Positions 19,286 to 30,342 are shown, counted from the stretch's first letter. The stretch: 38,099 nt of DNA from Teratosphaeria epicoccoides (GCA_021401465.1 JADDMT010000205.1:1-38099), one strand, 5' to 3'. Program-made: numbers and translations. Notes: generated by a model from the letters alone, not told the origin.

Positions 19286-21475
19286 ATTTTCCCCCTCTAA
19301 CTTTTGTCCTTCTTAAACGCCTGTACTCCTTGTTACGAATGCTAGACTCCCTTTGCTAAGTCCTACATCTCGTTTCCTTTTTCTTCTTGCCCTATCTCTC
19401 TCTAGGGCCGTCGTTGTTCTCCGCGCTTCCCTAAGTCTACTCGAAGCAGTCTATTACTTCGGTGTCTATTAGGTTTTCTAGGGGCTCCTATGTAGGTTTG
19501 TAGTACCCTGACTATTTTACTAGGACCTCGCGTCCTCTTCCCCTTCTCTTGTCCCTCGCGCAGAGTACCTCCTCTACTAACTACTCCTCGTGCGACTTAA
19601 ACAAAAGGGGGTCTAGCTGTTCGTCGTCGTTTTCCTGCCTAGGCATAGGGTCTCTGCCTGCTAGTCTTAGCAGGTTAGTATAGAATACTAGGTATATATT
19701 GTTTAGGAGCCTAGTTAAGCGGATAGAGACCTATGATAATACTTTAGCTACTATGTACTTCGCATGCTTGGCGTCTAAGCTTTTCTTAGGTCTCTCTGTA
19801 GTGTAGTTCCGCAGATCTAGCTAGACCTTGTCACTAACTTTATAAATTAGGGCGGGGTTTCGGCGTTTATTAGCGGACTCCTCCTATTCTTACATAGAAG
19901 CCGCCATTGTTGCTTAGCAGATTCCCTCTATGTCCCGAATCTTTCCTACAAACGCCCTTGCCCTCTTAGCTGCTTTTAACGGGCTAGGCCCTACAGGGTC
20001 CTTAGTTAAAGGTATAGGGCCCTATGCTTCGTAGCTATAGGTAGCGAAGAAGGGGCTTATGCTAATTCCTGAATGATACCTCCTGTTTAGCGCTAGTTAA
20101 GCCACGGGGAGCTATCGCTTCTAGTCGGATTGCTCATAGTTAATATAGTTCCGGAGGTACGCTTGCACCTCTTAGTTTAGGCGTTTAGGGCCTCTGTCTG
20201 TTTATAGGTAGTACGTAGAGCTTAACTGCTAGGACACGCCTATTCCTTTACAGAAGGTTGTCTAGAAGGTACTAGTCTAGTTAGTGCCCTAGTCGCTCGT
20301 AATAGCCGTTAGCATTCCATGGTACTAGGCCTAGCAATCTATGAACTTCTCCGCGTATTCCTCTACTTTCATGCTAGGCATTACCTGCAAAACTACGGAC
20401 TTGTATAGGCAATCCTTGATAACCTATAGGTATCGACATCCCTCGGAATCAGGTAGGTCCGTCATGAAGTCTATTGAGATCTCCTAGAAGAATCTGTCAG
20501 GAACTAGTAATGGCTTTAGTAGTCTATGCTTATACTCTCTCTACACCTTGTTACAACCGTAGTAGTCGCAGCTCCTTAGGAACCGCCAGACATGCTTAGA
20601 TAGCAACGGCTAGTAGAAATCGCGCCCTAGGATCATCGTCGTAGCGTCCTGTCCTAGGTGCCTGTATACTATAGCGTCGTGCATAGACTAAATAAGCTTC
20701 ATCCTAAGCATGTCGTCGCTTTCGTCCCTAGAGTCTAAGGTCTTACACCTAGGCTAACTGTCGTTTGCTCCTAGGACCCATAGTTTGTCGCGGTATCGCA
20801 GGAAGCCCCTCTTGTCGATCTTGTAGTCCCCCGCTTGTAGTTTTAGCCTCGCTCCGGCTAGTAGCGCCTAGGAGCCGCCCTTTACTGCTTTTAACACCGT
20901 TAAGTACAGCTCGTCTTTCTCTACTATGGCTGCCTATAAGTCATTAAGGGTGCCGTCCTAGAACGGCCTAATAGGCTCCTAGTCAGAGGTTACGGAGTTA
21001 GCGAGTTGCTACTCGTTCTCTACCATAGTAGTAGGTAGTAGGCTAGTCAAGGTAATTAGTACGACGTCTCTGCTCTCGTCCACGGGGTCCGGCTAACTCT
21101 CCACGACTTCTAGGTCCAAAAACCTCTTAAACCGTGATTCCTTATCTTCTGCCCCTAGCGTGTCCTGTTCTTGTCTCGACAATGCGTCTAGGACTACTCC
21201 TTTAGCGCCTAGGCGATATACTAAGGAGAACTAGAACTACGCGAGGGTCTCATACTACCGTATCTGCCGCTCGGACAGCTGTCGCTTGACTATGAAGTAC
21301 TCTAGGTTTTTGTAGTCCGTGAGAATAGTAAAGGGCCTACATGACTTCAGCTCGGGGCCCTAGAACTTAAGGCTAGATATCACGGCTAGCATCTCCTTGT
21401 CGTAGATGTCGTAATTAATCTCCGCCTTATTGAGTTTCTGCGAGACATATTGCCTCTAAGGCCTAGCTACAACAC
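19286..21475 (-). pseudogene. pol: Pol relic of D: RNase H, integrase, chromodomain
   Basis: The minus-strand frame starts with SQKLNKAEINYDIYDKEMLAV (RT/RNase H connection, near 21440), continues with TILTDYKNLEYF near 21330-21295, then SRQEQDTLG and a long integrase region including ISIDFMTDLPDSEG near 20480, HRLLKPL and YHGMLTAI near 20310. A chromodomain at 19441-19592 reads HEE-LVEEVLCARDKRRGRG, then EVLVK-SGY and PLENLIDTE, with TAG at the three conserved tryptophans. A lysine-rich tail (GKKKKE) follows up to the purine tract. Sequence differs clearly from family A, so this is a second chromovirus lineage. Confidence 0.8.
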
Positions 21476-21481
21476 ATACTA

Positions 21482-21799
21482 CTAGCTCTTATCTAGCATC
21501 TTAGCACAGAAGTCTAGGAAGTATACACTATCTAGTATAGCTAGCTTTGCACTCGCTAGGAGCCTAATTAGGCTACTACTACATGCGACATCAAGCACCT
21601 TGTGCCTAGCTCGATGCTCTACCTAAGGGGCGTAGTTAACGAGATCCTTGTAGGCATCGAAGTCCGGATATGCCTTCTGCAGCGTAACGGCGGCTTCTAA
21701 TGGCTAGATAGTATCGCGGACGTAGTTAGCCGCGAACTTAGCGTGCTTAGAACCTATACTAATCACTAGCTCTAGGTCTAGGGTCGTATTAGTCGACAT
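21482..21799 (-). pseudogene. Unidentified ORF, N-terminal part, truncated by D
   Basis: The minus-strand ATG (21799-21797) opens about 105 codons starting MSTNTTLDLELVISIGSKHA, with only two in-frame TAG codons before a TAG at 21484-21482. Composition is mixed helical and soluble, with no motif I recognise. Family D homology begins immediately beyond, so the C-terminus may have been lost there. It faces away from the MYND gene across an 821-bp region, so the two could have been a divergent gene pair. Confidence 0.5.
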
Positions 21800-22620
21800 A
21801 GTAGGTTCGGAATCTACTAGCGCGTTAGTACATAGTCTCGTTATACAAGCATATAATGCTTACATGCTATGGTGTTGTTAGTATACTAGTATCTATATAG
21901 ATGCTAAAGAAGAAGCTAAGTACTAGATAAGGTAGTTCTTTAAAAGAAAGAAGTTTGAAGCACTAAGCTTCTTTTGTATTTTAGTAGCTATAGGTCATGT
22001 GCTCTGCATGGTCGCTAACTACACACGTTACATCGTCACATTATTAGCTTCTGCCTAAGAAATGACTAGAAATAGAAGGCACATGACGCTACTACCTGAA
22101 AAATGGCTAGAAACGGAAGGCACGTGACGCTGTCACAGATTCGGTTAAATATCACACACTACTGCCTAGGTACATGACTAAATGAAGAAGGCATAATATT
22201 AGGCGATTCTGCCTTGAAAGGCAGTAAAAAATGATCCTCGTAGTTGCGACCTACAGACCTTATCTACTACTATACGGAGGCATTAGGAATAGTAGCAACC
22301 GCGACATAGTTACACTGACGCTAGCTTGACAGCGGCATGTGCACTCGGCAGATATAGCTGCATAGGATGGATGTCGCTATAGTTACTACTTCTTTGTTAA
22401 GAGCGTATAACTACCTACATGTAGTACATAGCGGCATGTAGCAGCTAACTAATCTAGACGGTAGTTATAACGGCCTCATATGCGCTAGCTAGGCGGTATC
22501 TACTACTACTCTTCTTCTACTTTAACTCTTTACTAATGACATCAACTAACTTCGAAGACTTGCCTAATACACACAAGTAGTAGTAACATCAATTAACCCT
22601 CTATCTTACTATTTAAGATA
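21800..22620. promoter_or_regulatory. Divergent intergenic region with 41-bp tandem repeats
   Basis: No gene is evident and the sequence is more AT-rich than its neighbours. Two adjacent 41-bp repeats occupy 22051-22091 and 22092-22132, sharing the AAATG(A/G)CTAGAAA core and a CA(C/T)GTGACGCT-type end. The second holds CACGTGAC, an E-box/bHLH-like site (inference). A degenerate third copy lies near 22162-22195, and a perfect 7-bp hairpin (CTGCCTT-GA-AAGGCAG) at 22209-22224. ATTTAAG stands just before the MYND start codon. Confidence 0.5.
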
Positions 22621-24293
22621 ATGGCTAGCATAGTCACTTAATGCGCTAATTGTGGCATTAACAGCCCGCTTAAGAAGTGCCCATGTCAGGTAGTAGCCTA
22701 CTACAGCAAGAATTGCTAGATAATTGACTAGCACGACAATTACAAGGACAGCTACGCTAAGCGGCTAACCTAGAATAGGAATCAGTATGCAGTTAACCCT
22801 GAGATATAACGACTAGTCACTAACTTCATGTTTACTAGACGCGTCAAAATCTTGCTGTTTAAGAAGATCTTTGAAGGGGAGGACATAGCGAGTTACGCGA
22901 CAAGGGAGTAGGCTAACAGTATACTACCCCTGATTACAAACAAGGTATTCAGAGTGCTACTTACTAGACCGCTAGGTGTACATGAGCTTTTCTTTAGCAG
23001 GCTAACTGTCGTCAGTTATAATGGGACCCCTAACGCCCCTTAGATGAGTTTTAGGGGGGTCCATGTGTTTAGGAGCAAAAGGAATAGGAAGGTCATCTTC
23101 ATTGTGATGAAGACAGAAGACGCTAATTAGTCAGGCTAAAAGAAGGTCAATATTAAGTACAAGACAGAAGACTAGTATACCTAGGCATTCTACTAAGGCC
23201 TATAGAATACATACGACATAGAGCCATCATACGACGAGTTCTCTCTATAGTTTAGACAGTGTCTACAGGGCGAGTTCGGCGACGTTGTCGCAGGAGCCTG
23301 CAACAACTTAGCTACTTTGAATGGCATAATAAACAAGCCGTTTATTGTCTAGTACTACGTGCAGAGGAACGAGATGCGCTAACAAGTGCATATGTGTATC
23401 TCGACACATGTTTCTAAGGCTATAGTAGGCTAGCGAGCAGGCGGGCGTAGAGACATAGTAGTATTCTAAAGGGGGGTCTAGCTATGTTTCCTGAAGTCTA
23501 GCGAGCTAGCGGAGATAGTATTACTTATAGTTTACTTGTTTCTTAGCTCCTATAAGACTAGCATGCTAGTAAGAGCTGTAGTCCCTGTTAATTTGATACG
23601 GCAATAGTAGGTAGATGTGATTCGACAGTAGCATATTTTAGTCGTAGTAGCTGCTTAGCTGCTACTAACATAGCAGGTAGGTATGTATGTATTTACTAGA
23701 ATTCAGATGACATTAACGCAGACCTCTGCAGTTTCGTGTAGTCTAAGTAGTTCGTACTCTGCATAACTGTTATAGCTGCTCGGCTGCCTCAACTTTAGTT
23801 TCTAGTAGTCAAGAAGTATGAGGGAATATTAGAGAGCGTAGAGGTCGAAGACAAGATTGTCGAATAGTTTGCGGACTAGATGCGCCTCTAAGCGTATAAG
23901 GAAAGGCATAGGAGGATGTAGACGACTTACAAGCTACAGCCGTTGACTATAGAAGGCTTTAGAGACTACCTACGGCGTAGAGATAGCGGCGTAGTAGCTA
24001 GTACGGTAAACGAGCTATGTGAGGGGGACAGTAGTCTAAAGACAAGTTTCATTCACGAGCATTATAGTAGGAAGAAGGGAGTAGTTAGCAACCTTTCTAC
24101 TCTATTATAAGGGGGGCTTACGCAGATTATAGTATAGGCTGTAGTAATAGTGTAGATGACATAGGGATGAGATGTAGACAGCCTAGGGGTCTGTTTTGAT
24201 TGTTTATTCGGCAGTAGACAAAACGGTGTATTTTGTGACGAACAAGCTAAGCTCGTGAGTTAAGAGGGCCTGTATTTGATATCGACACCCTGA
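22621..24293 (+). pseudogene. MYND zinc-finger protein gene relic, with one intron
   Basis: The ATG at 22621 (A at -3) starts a frame with an N-terminal MYND finger: C8-X2-C11-X8-C20-X-C22, then Y27, Y28 (expected C), S29, C32, stops at 33 (Q) and 37 (W), Y41 (expected H) and Y45 (expected C). Every lost ligand is a single C to T or G to A change. The frame stays coding-like to 23676. A GTAGGT...TTTAG intron (23677-23798, 122 bp, phase 0) joins it to KKYEGILESVEVEDKIVE and on to TAA 24108 or, reading that and a TGA as mutated codons, TGA 24291-24293 (about 516 codons). MYND domains mediate protein interaction in cellular genes; none is a standard LTR element part, so this is probably a captured or host gene. 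Confidence 0.7.
23677..23798 (+). other. Predicted spliceosomal intron in the MYND gene relic
   Basis: Starts GTAGGT and ends TTTAG, has a branch-like ATAACTG about 30 bases upstream of the 3' end, is 122 bp long, and removing it keeps the reading frame (phase 0). Without splicing this stretch loses coding character. Confidence 0.5.
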
Positions 24294-24721
24294 GAACGAT
24301 GCTGTTTCCTGTTCTTTAGCCTATTATAGACTACGTATTAGAATAGTAGCTAATTACTATAGGCAAGCAGCTGTAGTAGTACGTGTTCTAACTACTGCAT
24401 ATCGCTAACACTTAGTAGTAATGCCTGTCGCTAGATCGCAGGGCTAGGAGTAGGGCTAAGTAGACGTACATGTCAGAGGAGCGTACGAGTGTAGGTAAGT
24501 AGCGATCGAGTAGAAAGCCGTTAAATAAGCACGCCTACGAGTAGGCATGAGTAGGAAGGCTAACGAGCCCGTAAATTAAGTAGCTAGGAGTAGGGCCGAG
24601 TAGACTGAGCTAGTGAGATACTACTAGTATACTACTAGCACTTACTTAGCTGACTCGGCTCTACTTAGTCTACTCTTTGTACTTCGTACTGCTTAGGGGT
24701 TAGGTTTTCGAGACGAAGCTA
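24294..24721. other. Spacer with repeated GAGTAG motifs and an imperfect palindrome
   Basis: No gene is evident. GAGTAG recurs about six times between 24445 and 24610, including two direct copies of GCTAGGAGTAGGGC (near 24442 and 24582). An imperfect inverted repeat spans about 24590-24690, centred on the ACTAGTATACTACTAG-like sequence near 24640. The last 35 bp holds GCTTAGGGGTT, which recurs inverted at 28355-28366. Confidence 0.4.
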
Positions 24722-27700
24722 AGCGTCCTTGCATAATACTCTCGATATGTGCGGGAGTTCTTGATAGTGCCTCAAATAATCCGGAGCAACAGGGGTCTTA
24801 AGACACTAGATCTAGCTAATGCTCACTTTTAGCTGTTACAAGAAGCTTATAGGGACGTAGGCAAAGGCCGTTGTCTAGACGCAGAGGAGCTAGGCAATTA
24901 GCAAGAGGCTTAATTTACGGCGAGGGTAGCGGCTGCAGCTAGCGACTAAGGGCCATTGCCATTTAACGAGATAGACGACTCTGACGATCAAGACGACAAC
25001 GACGACGAGCCCCTACGCCGGCCAGACGTGCAGCATCGCTAGCAAGCTAAGCAGCTAGTCTTTAGACCCTAGCTGCCGCCAAGGAACAAGCTTACATTCG
25101 CTAATTGTTATTAGTATAGGACAAGCAAGATGAATTAGCGCATTAAGGTGTAGTAGGGCTAGCTCTTAAAGACTAAGCTTAATTACTAGAGAGACTAGTT
25201 TCAAGTGCTTAAAGACAGCGGCTATTAGAGCAAAGACTGCCTCTCTAACAAGATCGCCTTTATCGCGGTCTACATGCCTATCATCTAGATAGCTACTACT
25301 AAGTTTTTAGTCTTGTAGAGGAACCACAAGATTCGCAGCTAACCACGGCGGCTACATTGTGTGCTAGGGGTCCCTAAGCGGCTATATGGATATCCGGAGA
25401 GTTATAAGACTATGCCTAGCCGCTAAAGCGGTATACAAATTGACGCTAATAGTCCCTAATTAGCAGCAATTAAGGAATACCTTGAAGCTACAGGTTTTAG
25501 TGAGTCCTAATCACAGAGTACTTACAGAGTTAATCGACGCACTAGAGAGCTGTTAAGAGCTCTTTAACTTCGCTCGATATGCATAACCCCTACCTAGTAC
25601 GCCGATTACATTGTAGTCATAGTACGCCTCAAGGCACTTTGCTAACTCTTAGCAGATATTAATGAGTACCTTCCTGCAGACACGTTAGCATAGTGCGCTA
25701 GTACCTTAGTACAGGTCGGCGTTAATATGGCTGCTATTACTAGCGACGCTAATGAGCTAGAGAGTAGCAGAAGGCTACATAAGCTTGCCGACTATTACCT
25801 CCGCAACTCCGGAAAGGCCTATCTAGATACTAGTAACACTAAGCAAAAGCTAGCATAGTCTAACAAGTATCATGTAGTACCTCGCTTCTAACCGAATGTT
25901 AATCTACAGGTGCATGAGGCTATTAATAGACTAACACTACTACTTCTAGAGTAGATAACATAGCTGTTAGATAGCTTTAACAATGTGTAGCTTATAAGAC
26001 TATTAGTGCGCTCCTTATTAAATCGAACAAGACTGCTACTACTCTGTGTCTTTCGCCTGCTAATTAATAGGTCCCCCGTAACACTAGTTTTTGATTGATT
26101 TAATTACTACCTCTTTGCTTGGTATTATTAAGCCATTATAGCAGAGCTAGCATATCTGCAGCGTATTAGAGACTAGATAATAGCTTGTCTAGTATTAGGA
26201 ACACCCTATGCTCTTTACAATCACGAAGTGCCCTAGTGTAACTACTACTTGATAGTTAATCCTACCTATCGAGCGATAGTAACACTAATAACGCCCTAAC
26301 GAGCAACGTAAGGCCTTTAGGGTAAGTTGTTAGAAGCCTCTGTGATTACACTACGAGCGCCTACTATGCCCTAGTTTTGATGGCATTTAACTGACTGTCT
26401 AGTCTTGTAGAAGCTAATATCGACTAGACCCCTAGGTCTAACCCTAACCCTAATACGTTAACTGCAGCTACGACTACACTGCGACTAGCCTCTACTAAGA
26501 CAAATGCGGGTCTACAACTAACTCTAGAGCCTCGTAATCTTCAGGCAGCTCGTGCAAAGCGCCGTCAAGTAGCTCAAGTCCCTTAAGGACCGCTAGCGTT
26601 TACATCCTACGCTAGTATGGCCCCTGTCGCTAATTAAGAGCGTATAGGACACAAACCTACTAGCTAAGGTAACACTACATGGCGGTACCCCTACTAGCTC
26701 GTATTATGTAGTCACAGAGTAGCTGCAGCCCTAATCGACACAGGGTAAAGGCAAGGCAGTAAGAAGCTCTCTTCTAAATCTGCTAGCGCTAGTGCCAAAG
26801 TGTTTAAGAATTAATTTGAAGGTTTAGAAGCAAGTGAAGACCTTTACCTTGACTAAGCGGCATGACAAGGTCGATAATATGTCTGTAGCAGAGCTAGAGT
26901 ACTAGTGTAATAGGGTAGTAACCTTGTACGACAACGAATACAACAATCTCGAAGACAAACCCCTGCTTATTGACTTTCTGCTAAGTCGTGTTAAGCACGA
27001 TCATCTTAAGGATATCAAGTCGTTTCCATGATACTAGGGGTACCTCTTCATCGACAGTTAACCCGCAGATCTAGTTACATAGTAATTCACCGAGATTAAT
27101 ATAGAGCCATACGACGATATTAAGAAGATGCTAGAACTATTTAGGACTCCGCCTAAGGCCAACAATAAGTATAATCTTTAGATTAACGTGGTACTCTTCA
27201 AAACAGACGCTTAGATAGCTGCTTAGATTACTTACCTTGAGAAGAACGCCCCCTAGTTACTAGACAAGCAGCTCGTAAGTAATGACGAGCTAGTAGCTAA
27301 CAATTCAGACGCTAGTAGATTTAGTCTTATAGACGCTAAGTTCTAAGAGCTCTTAAAAAACCGTCATGGCTTAGACATTAAAGACAGGCTACCCCCCCTA
27401 ACACGACAGTATAGTTACGATGTTAGCGACCCTGTCATACACGCCATTCTTGCTAAAGATGAGGCCGCTACTACAAGTCGCTATGTAAGCGCATAGCGAG
27501 GCTACAAACGAGACCCTTCGTCTAATCTGCTAGTCCGAGCTTTACTAGGTACTCTAGCGCTACAAACAATTAGACAAACTACAGAGGTAATCACAGAGGC
27601 ATTTAATAGTCGAATTATCAAACTAGAGCTAGTTTCTAGCTTAGATGCCCTACTAGCATATAGCTCGTAGCAGGGGGTAGATATGTTTGACTTGACTAAG

Positions 27701-28159
27701 CTCGGTAGTAATGATGAGCTTCTACTACTAGATACCTTCATGAAGAGCTAGAGGGTATTCTTACTACACTTAAAGAAGTAGCAGGAGACAAAGGCGTCTA
27801 AGTTAGAGCTAATAATCAAACGAGCGCTAGTCGCTAGCTCCTAGGGCTACTCATGGTTCTGCTACTACTACTACTACTACTAGTACAACTCTAGGACCTT
27901 ATCCGGCTCCTACAGCTATGACAGCGTCACTAACACCGAAGACTCCGCAGCTAGAGACGCCGCTACTAGCTACAAAGCCCCCTGTAGTAAAGACGCTGCT
28001 ACTAACGACGCTGCCGCTAGCTACAAAGACTAAGAAGTAAGGGGGTAAGAGGAAGAAGGCAGACAAGCCGCTACTACCGTAGCTTGCAGAGTTAATACAT
28101 GAGCTACGACAGCGCAAGAACGTGAATTATAAGGATGCCTATAATAGCACGTAGTAATG
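24722..28159 (+). pseudogene. Very large unidentified ORF relic (>1,000 codons)
   Basis: One frame (position 2 mod 3) runs from about 24722 to 27840 with nearly all stops being TAG/TAA at plausible glutamine or tryptophan sites and one TGA. Features in order: an acidic run (DDSDDQDDNDDE, near 24970-25005), a soluble region, hydrophobic leucine-rich helices near 25930-26220, and a charged region from 26830 (KRHDKVDNMSVAELEY). Near 27840-27880, beside a CTA trinucleotide tract, coding moves to another frame: a Thr/Pro-rich segment, a lysine-rich patch (KTKK-GGKRKKADK) and AELIHELRQRKNVNYKDAY, ending TAG TAA TGA near 28159. I recognise no domain. Its 3' end is duplicated at 8973-9172, so it may belong to a mobile or segmentally duplicated unit. 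Several exons are possible. Confidence 0.5.
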
Positions 28160-28378
28160 AAAAGGTTTATTATTAGTCTAGCGTTAGTGTATTACGTAGT
28201 CATAGTGTATTTAATAGCAAAATTGCTGAAAAGATATTTAACATGTCTCGATAGTCACTAAAAAAAGAGTTAAATAAAAAATCGAATTATGCTACTTATA
28301 GCTAAGTCGTAGTAGGCGTCGACATAGTTAACTTGATAGTACTATTCAAATAACGCTAAACCCCTAAGCTCCTTTGCT
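28160..28378. other. AT-rich spacer downstream of the large ORF
   Basis: The first about 50 bp is shared, inverted, with fragment F. The rest is AT-rich with A runs (AAAAAAAGAG and TAAATAAAAAA near 28260-28280). CGCTAAACCCCTAAGC at 28351-28366 is an inverted match to GCTTAGGGGTTAGG at 24685-24700. No gene is evident. Confidence 0.4.
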
Positions 28379-29087
28379 ATGCTACTACTACTACTGCTAC
28401 TACACGCTACCTCCGGAGCGCTTACGGCGCTCTTTATTAGTATAGTGCGGCTACGTAGCACCTGCAAATACAGCCCCCTAGAGCGCCTTAATATAGATTA
28501 CACTGTCTATAATAGTGCGACTAACGTTAACTATCCGCTCTATGATAGCATTAAGCTCTACACACATTATAGCAAACTGACTATTACTGTAGTCTACAAG
28601 ACTAGTAACGTGCTCTGCTAGCATAGCTAACCGTGTCTCTAGTACTGCTAAGCATACCCTCTATATTGCTAAGCTACGCATCGATACGCATGTCGAATGC
28701 ATCTAGTCGCAGTTTAATTGCAGTAAGCCTCGACTTAACTACCCCTATTTTCTCCTCGATTAACAGCTTATGCTAGCAATTAGCGTAACATCTAACGTGA
28801 TTATTACGCTTACAGAATGCGTAAGCCGCATCATTACGCTAGGACTAGACCCTACACTTATAACCGTGCTTAGTGCATTCGTTGCATAGATCGATAGCTA
28901 GCTTGCCTTCGTCGGTCTCTATGATACGGCCGGCTATGTCGTACTTGCGTAGGAGGGCATCTTTCTCCTTAAGGCTAGTGTTGTAATTATACTACTAGCT
29001 CTCTTTAGACTTATACTACTAATCAGCGGTATTCTTAGTCTCTAGACGGCGCAAACTACTGCTACAAGTTAGCGACTACCTCTGTAA
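28379..29087 (+). pseudogene. Small hydrophobic protein relic, frameshifted
   Basis: An ATG at 28379 begins a leucine run encoded by a CTA/CTG tract, then ALTALFISIVRL and a tyrosine-rich soluble part to TAG 28619-28621. The next frame continues without a gap in coding character (SIANRVSSTAKHTLYIAKLR), through VTSNVIITLTECVSRIITLG to a strongly hydrophobic C-terminal segment (KASVVIILLALFRLILLISG, near 28960-29030), ending at TAA 29085-29087. The pattern suggests a membrane protein with one or more transmembrane helices and a +1-type indel near 28620. I do not recognise it; the leucine start may be a microsatellite artefact. Confidence 0.4.
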
Positions 29088-29393
29088 GTACGCTGTAAGT
29101 ACGGAAACAACTTACACTAGCGCTAGAGGTAGCAGCTTAGGTTTAGGTAAGCTAGTAGTAGATTCTTTAGCTATTTTAGTACCTTGTTAGGAGCGATATT
29201 ATAGTAATCTGAGGGTGTAACATAGTAAGTTAATAGCGGCAAGGAGGAATCACTTATAACTAAGCCGACAATAGCATTAAATCATAATAACAATCGCTAG
29301 TGAAGTAATATTTGGCAATAACTAGCTTAATTCAAGCAAACACGTGATATCAAAAAACACATGCATGTAGAATTAGCATATTTAGACTGCTGT
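29088..29393. other. AT-rich spacer between the island and A5
   Basis: No coding sequence is evident. A short direct repeat GTAAGTACG-CT-GTAAGTACGG lies near 29085-29105. This is the right edge of the island without LTR elements. Confidence 0.4.
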
Positions 29394-30342
29394 CAAAGAC
29401 AACTAGCGACTTTATGTCGACTATCGTAGATTAAACGACATCATGATAAAGAACAGTTATCTGCTTCCTTTGCTTTCTAAATTGCAGGATCGCCTACAAG
29501 GAGCAGTATAGTTCTCGAAGTGTGACATACTAGGAGCGTATAACCGAATTCAAATCAAGGAAGGCGAAGAATAGAAGACTGCATTCTGAACTAGGTTCGG
29601 ACACTACAAGTATATAGTCATGCCATTTAGGTTAACGAACGCCCTAGCTACATAGCAGGTATTTATTAACAATGTGCTACGAGAGTACCTTAACGTCTTT
29701 GTAGTTATATACTTAGATGATATCCTTGTCTACTTACAAACAATCGAAGAACATAGGACTTACGTGCGCAAGGTGCTTCAGAAACTCTAGGATTACAAGC
29801 TAAAGGTTAAGCCTTAGAAGAGCGAGTTTCATAAGCAAGAAGTCTAATTCCTCGGCTACGTAGTAGCCTAGGACAGAATCAAGATAGACACTAAGAAGGT
29901 CAAAGTCGCGAAAGAGTAGCCTACGCTAACTAACGTTAAGGAGGTATAGTCCTTCCTTAGGTTTGCTAACTTCTACTAAAGGTTCATTGCGAATTACTTG
30001 AGGATTATAGTACTACTTACGACCCTTACTACAAAGGATACACTATTTGTTTAGGACAACGCCTAACAGAATGCCTTCGAGGAACTCAAGCAACGATTCA
30101 CAGATTAGCCGATCTTGCTTGTATTCGACCCTAATAAGCCTATCATGGTTAAAACAGATGCCTCTGACGTAGCACTTAGGGCATGCTTAAGTTAACTAGG
30201 ACCGAGTAGACAACTACAGCTACTAGCCTACTACTCGAGAAAGCTGTCTAGACCTAAGCTCTACTACAACGTCTACGACAAAGAACTTTTAGCTATAGTA
30301 GATGCCTATAAGGCTTAGCGAGTCTACTTAGAAGGACCTAAA
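29394..30342 (+). pseudogene. pol: Family A fragment (A5): RT to RNase H
   Basis: Colinear with A1 from about 5202 to 6145: RT from YVDYRRLNDIMIKNSYLLP through VVIYLDDILVY and into RNase H, ending in the YLEG segment. No LTR or gag is present on the left, so the 5' end was lost by deletion or recombination. The right end is cut by A4, whose LTR starts at 30343; CTAAA (30338-30342) is the candidate target duplication. Confidence 0.85.

Larger units (their letters stand above)
18782..21475 (-). mobile_element. Family D chromovirus, 3' half
   Basis: On the minus strand: C-terminal RT/RNase H, integrase, chromodomain, polypurine tract and a probable 3' LTR. It adjoins A3 at 18780, so it probably inserted there. 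The 5' side ends at about 21475 against a non-LTR ORF, with the RT core, protease and gag missing. Confidence 0.75.

Noticed and set aside
20765..20947. Plus-strand ORF within D
   Set aside because: Opposite strand of the D integrase region, which has clear family motifs.
26438..26453. Telomere-like CTAACCCTAACCCTAA
   Set aside because: Only about two and a half repeat units inside the giant ORF relic; CCCTA words are common here because of the mutation bias, so I do not call an interstitial telomere.
26417..26876. Alternative plus-strand frame (NPNTLTAATTTLRLAS...) in the giant ORF
   Set aside because: Also coding-like, and it could be an exon, but the position-2 frame stays continuous on both sides, so I kept that as the simpler reading; splicing cannot be excluded.
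27502..28117. Minus-strand serine-rich ORFs
   Set aside because: They mirror the Thr/Pro-rich and charged segments of the plus-strand giant ORF relic, which has better coding continuity and a matching copy at 8973-9172.
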